NCBI GenBank assembly: GCA_023443455.1
Contig: JAEZUE010000092.1
Coordinates: 1-37,291 of the forward strand
Direction: 5' to 3'
Length of the DNA: 37,291 nucleotides
Source of the DNA: Verrucomicrobiota bacterium
GTDB taxonomy: Bacteria > Verrucomicrobiota > Verrucomicrobiia > Opitutales > Opitutaceae
Each line of letters starts with the position of its first letter. Position 1 is the stretch's first letter. The notes beneath the pieces are model-generated. The model was not told where the DNA came from, ran no database searches, and saw nothing but the letters and a program-made list of their open reading frames with translations. Position numbers and translations under genes: made by a program. Positions 35,191 through 37,291 of this stretch are shown in pieces.

Positions 35191-36933
35191 GTGATAACCG
35201 AACTTCAGCTAAAAAACTTTCGGGGGTTTGAGGATCATGTTGTTCCCCTGCATCCCCTAACGATTGTTGTCGGGAAGAATAATGCAGGGAAATCGACAAT
35301 CGTTGAAGCGTTGCGCTTGGTTTCGATCGTTGTGAGCAGATTCAAGGGCGATCTGACAAGTATTCCTCATCGTTGGGATTTTCCCCGTTCGAAACGCGGT
35401 TCGCATCCTTTCTCAAATCTCGAAATCAATCTTAGGAGTGTGTTTTATCGGTACGGTGTCCCACCAGCGGTAATTCGTGCTGTGTTTTCGTCCGGTGAAA
35501 CCGTGGAAGTCACGATTGACGAGAGTGAGATATATGCGCGGCGAATTAAGGCGAAGAAAGTCACTCCTTCGCCGCATATTTCGAGAGTTAGTATTCTTCC
35601 GCAAGTTGCACCCGTTGCCCGTGACGAACGTTTGCTGACCGAGGATTACGTTCGCAGTGCACTTTCTTCGGCGCTCGCTCCTCAGCACTTTCGCAATCAG
35701 TTGCGCGTGCTTTCAGAACACTTTGAAGCTTTCAAGGCTGCTGCTGAACAGACGTGGCCGAGTCTTCGGATCCGCGCACTCGAAACATTCGGCGAGCCTC
35801 CGAACCCGCTCCTCCTTTCGTTGTTAGTGGAGGATAATCACTTCTCGGCGGAAGTGGCGTGGATGGGTCATGGGCTGCAAATGTGGTTACAGATGGTTTG
35901 GTTTCTGACGAGGGCCCGCGATCATGAGACCGTCATTCTCGATGAACCTGATGTCTACATGCACGCGGACCTGCAGCGTCGATTGCTTCGGTTTGTTCGT
36001 GGACGCCATCAGCAAATAGTCATCGCGACTCATTCGACAGAGATAATGGCGGAGGTGCTTCCTGAGAACATACTCATTGTGGATCGTTCCAAGCGCCGAT
36101 CTAGCTTTGCTTCATCACTCCCTGCTGTGCAGCAGGTGCTAAACCGGTTGGGAAGTATTCATAATATACAGCTTTCTCGGTTGTGGAGCGCGAAACGGTT
36201 TCTGATGGTCGAGGGTGAGGATGTCGCGATATTGAAGCAGTTTCAAAACCGTATGTTCCCGGAGACTGATATCCCGATAGATACGATTCCGTCGGCCTCG
36301 ATCGGAGGTTGGAGTGGGTGGAACCAAGCGGTTGGCTCGGAAGTCCTCCTGAAGAACTCAGGTGGTGAAGGGATAGTATCATACTGCCTCCTTGATTCCG
36401 ACTATTTCACTCCTGACGTAATCAAAAGTCGGTACGCCGATGCAAAAAAACGTGGAATTAGCCTACATATTTGGCGGTTCAAGGAATTGGAGAATCTTCT
36501 CTTGGCTCCCGGAGCGATTAGTCGGGCGATTCAATCCCAAACTGCGTCAGGTTCGATCCTGGTAGGTTCGGAAGAAATTGAGAAGCAGCTGCTCAAAATT
36601 GCGGAGGCGCTCAAGCAGGACCTCGTAGACTGCGTTGCCACGCAGATTCATAGCGCGGATCGCAAGCTAACTGTCGGAACTGCGAACCAGAGGGCGCGGC
36701 AGGCGGTTGAGAAACGTTGGACGACAACCGCTGATCGCCTCGGGGTGGTTCCTGGGAAGGAGGCGTTCTCGCTGATCGCGCGTTGGGTTCAGGAAACGCA
36801 CGGAGTCTCGATCAGCGCGGCGCTTGTAGCGCACCACATTCAGGTTGGGGAAATGCCGGAGGAACTCCGAGCGGTGCTTACGGCGATCGAACGGTGCGAG
36901 CCTTTCCCGGTGCCGAGTTGCGACGGCGAGTAA
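35191..36933 (+). CDS. OLD-family ATPase with TOPRIM-like C-terminal domain
   Basis: AAA/ABC-type ATPase of 580 residues from a GTG start at 35191, where the family N-terminus ITELQLKNFRGFEDH begins. An ATG at 35077 would overlap the upstream gene by a hundred bases and lacks homology. Walker A is VVGKNNAGKST (27-36), the signature-like segment is WMGHGLQMWLQM (224-235), Walker B is TVILDEPDVYMHAD (247-260) and the switch histidine is His281 in IATHSTE. The C-terminal half has TOPRIM-like acids: Glu341 in FLMVEGEDV, Asp402/Asp404 in CLLDSDYF and WRFKELENLLL. This is the OLD nuclease layout shared by GajA-like defence proteins. It probably acts with the HEPN/PD-(D/E)XK protein 11 bases upstream. 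Codons are visibly AT-richer, suggesting transfer. Confidence 0.85.
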   Translation: MITELQLKNFRGFEDHVVPLHPLTIVVGKNNAGKSTIVEALRLVSIVVSRFKGDLTSIPHRWDFPRSKRGSHPFSNLEINLRSVFYRYGVPPAVIRAVFSSGETVEVTIDESEIYARRIKAKKVTPSPHISRVSILPQVAPVARDERLLTEDYVRSALSSALAPQHFRNQLRVLSEHFEAFKAAAEQTWPSLRIRALETFGEPPNPLLLSLLVEDNHFSAEVAWMGHGLQMWLQMVWFLTRARDHETVILDEPDVYMHADLQRRLLRFVRGRHQQIVIATHSTEIMAEVLPENILIVDRSKRRSSFASSLPAVQQVLNRLGSIHNIQLSRLWSAKRFLMVEGEDVAILKQFQNRMFPETDIPIDTIPSASIGGWSGWNQAVGSEVLLKNSGGEGIVSYCLLDSDYFTPDVIKSRYADAKKRGISLHIWRFKELENLLLAPGAISRAIQSQTASGSILVGSEEIEKQLLKIAEALKQDLVDCVATQIHSADRKLTVGTANQRARQAVEKRWTTTADRLGVVPGKEAFSLIARWVQETHGVSISAALVAHHIQVGEMPEELRAVLTAIERCEPFPVPSCDGE

Positions 36934-37037
36934 CGATGCTCATCAAACTCGCATCTGAGCCAAGGTCACCAAGCCCAGGCCAATCACTGACATCGATTGC
37001 GTAAATCCAATCTGCTGACAGAACGAGTCGCAAACCA
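36934..37037. other. Short intergenic stretch after the OLD ATPase gene
   Basis: Relatively AT-rich for this genome. I see no hairpin with a T-run and no clear promoter. Confidence 0.3.
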
Positions 37038-37232
37038 ATGCTTATGAGTTCATCCGAGAGTACGCCCGCCGTCGAGAATTGGCGGAAGCTATTGCAGGTC
37101 TTTCGCTCATTACCGGTTTCTAAAAGTGACCGAACCATCATGGAGGTTTCTGGCTATCCGCATTATCACAAGCATCCCATAGGGCGGGCACGGCTGACGC
37201 AAGGCGCTGGTGTTCAGCGTGCGGAGGGCTGA
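37038..37232 (+). pseudogene. Truncated PD-(D/E)XK-superfamily (PDDEXK_4-type) nuclease gene fragment
   Basis: A 64-codon frame. VENWRKLLQVFRSLPVSKSD (12-31) and TIMEVSGYPHY (33-43) match the start of a nuclease family whose members begin with 'F.EISGYPHYEN...NILAF'. After GYPHY the family's next block is absent; the sequence changes to HKHPIGRARLTQGAGVQRAEG and stops. Thus only the N-terminal leader survives, and no catalytic acids are present. The breakpoint at about 37166 looks like a deletion or recombination junction. A shift back to higher GC after it suggests the return to chromosomal sequence. Confidence 0.5.
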
Positions 37233-37291
37233 CGAGAGAGGAAGGGCTTTCCTGATTTCCGGGCGTAGTCGAGAGATGGAGATTCGCGCTG
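37233..37291. other. Window end, no gene identified
   Basis: Only 59 bases remain. I see no start codon with a recognisable product and no RNA gene. Confidence 0.3.

Overview
The window is a GC-rich bacterial chromosome segment whose gene set resembles the Verrucomicrobiota, most likely an Opitutaceae-type genome. This is inferred from gene content: secreted glycoside hydrolases, a Reg_prop/Y_Y_Y sensor kinase, PAS-rich hybrid kinases, a large U32 protein and a thiG-thiH-thiS order. No 16S rRNA or tRNA gene is present to confirm it. Coding density is high and most genes look like ordinary chromosomal genes. The last ~3.4 kb is different: it has visibly lower GC, mixed codon use and broken genes.

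Layout. 1-313 is the 5' end of alaS (minus strand). 516-6082 holds two tandem paralogous PAS hybrid histidine kinases, closed by a strong bidirectional terminator shared with the convergent clpP. 6335-7746 (minus) is a clpP-type protease gene preceded by a TPMT-like methyltransferase gene. 8068-10113 (plus) holds an MTAP/PNP-like phosphorylase, a small muconolactone-isomerase-like protein and a beta-hydroxyacid dehydrogenase. 10114-11405 is gene-poor: a hairpin, the last part of a response-regulator receiver domain, a hypothetical gene and a possible small membrane protein followed by a clear terminator. 11406-12587 is an RlmI-type rRNA methyltransferase. 12624-17884 (minus) is thiG-thiH-thiS followed by a 930-residue U32-family protein; several unusual palindromes lie between and inside these genes. 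17967-18665 is a TauE/DsbD_2-like membrane protein.

18911-33872 is one long plus-strand block. A secreted-sensor histidine kinase (beta-propeller, Y_Y_Y, membrane segment, HisKA_3) and its NarL-type response regulator overlap by four bases. They are followed by six exported enzymes: GH51 arabinofuranosidase, type-B carboxylesterase, GH43 with a CBM6-like tail, GH3 with a malectin-like N-terminus, a small alpha/beta hydrolase and a GH31 alpha-xylosidase-like enzyme. Together they fit degradation of arabinosylated xyloglucan or arabinoxylan side chains, probably under control of the adjacent two-component system.

33873-37291 looks like a decayed defence island. A 77-residue open frame joins the beginning of a type I restriction HsdR to the end of an HsdS. 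Three bases later begins an intact gene whose protein combines a HEPN-like RNase motif with a PD-(D/E)XK-like motif, followed 11 bases after its stop by a GTG-started OLD-type ATPase with TOPRIM-like acidic motifs. The island ends with a truncated nuclease-family gene. The HEPN/PD-(D/E)XK plus OLD-ATPase pair is the best candidate in this window for an undescribed defence system.
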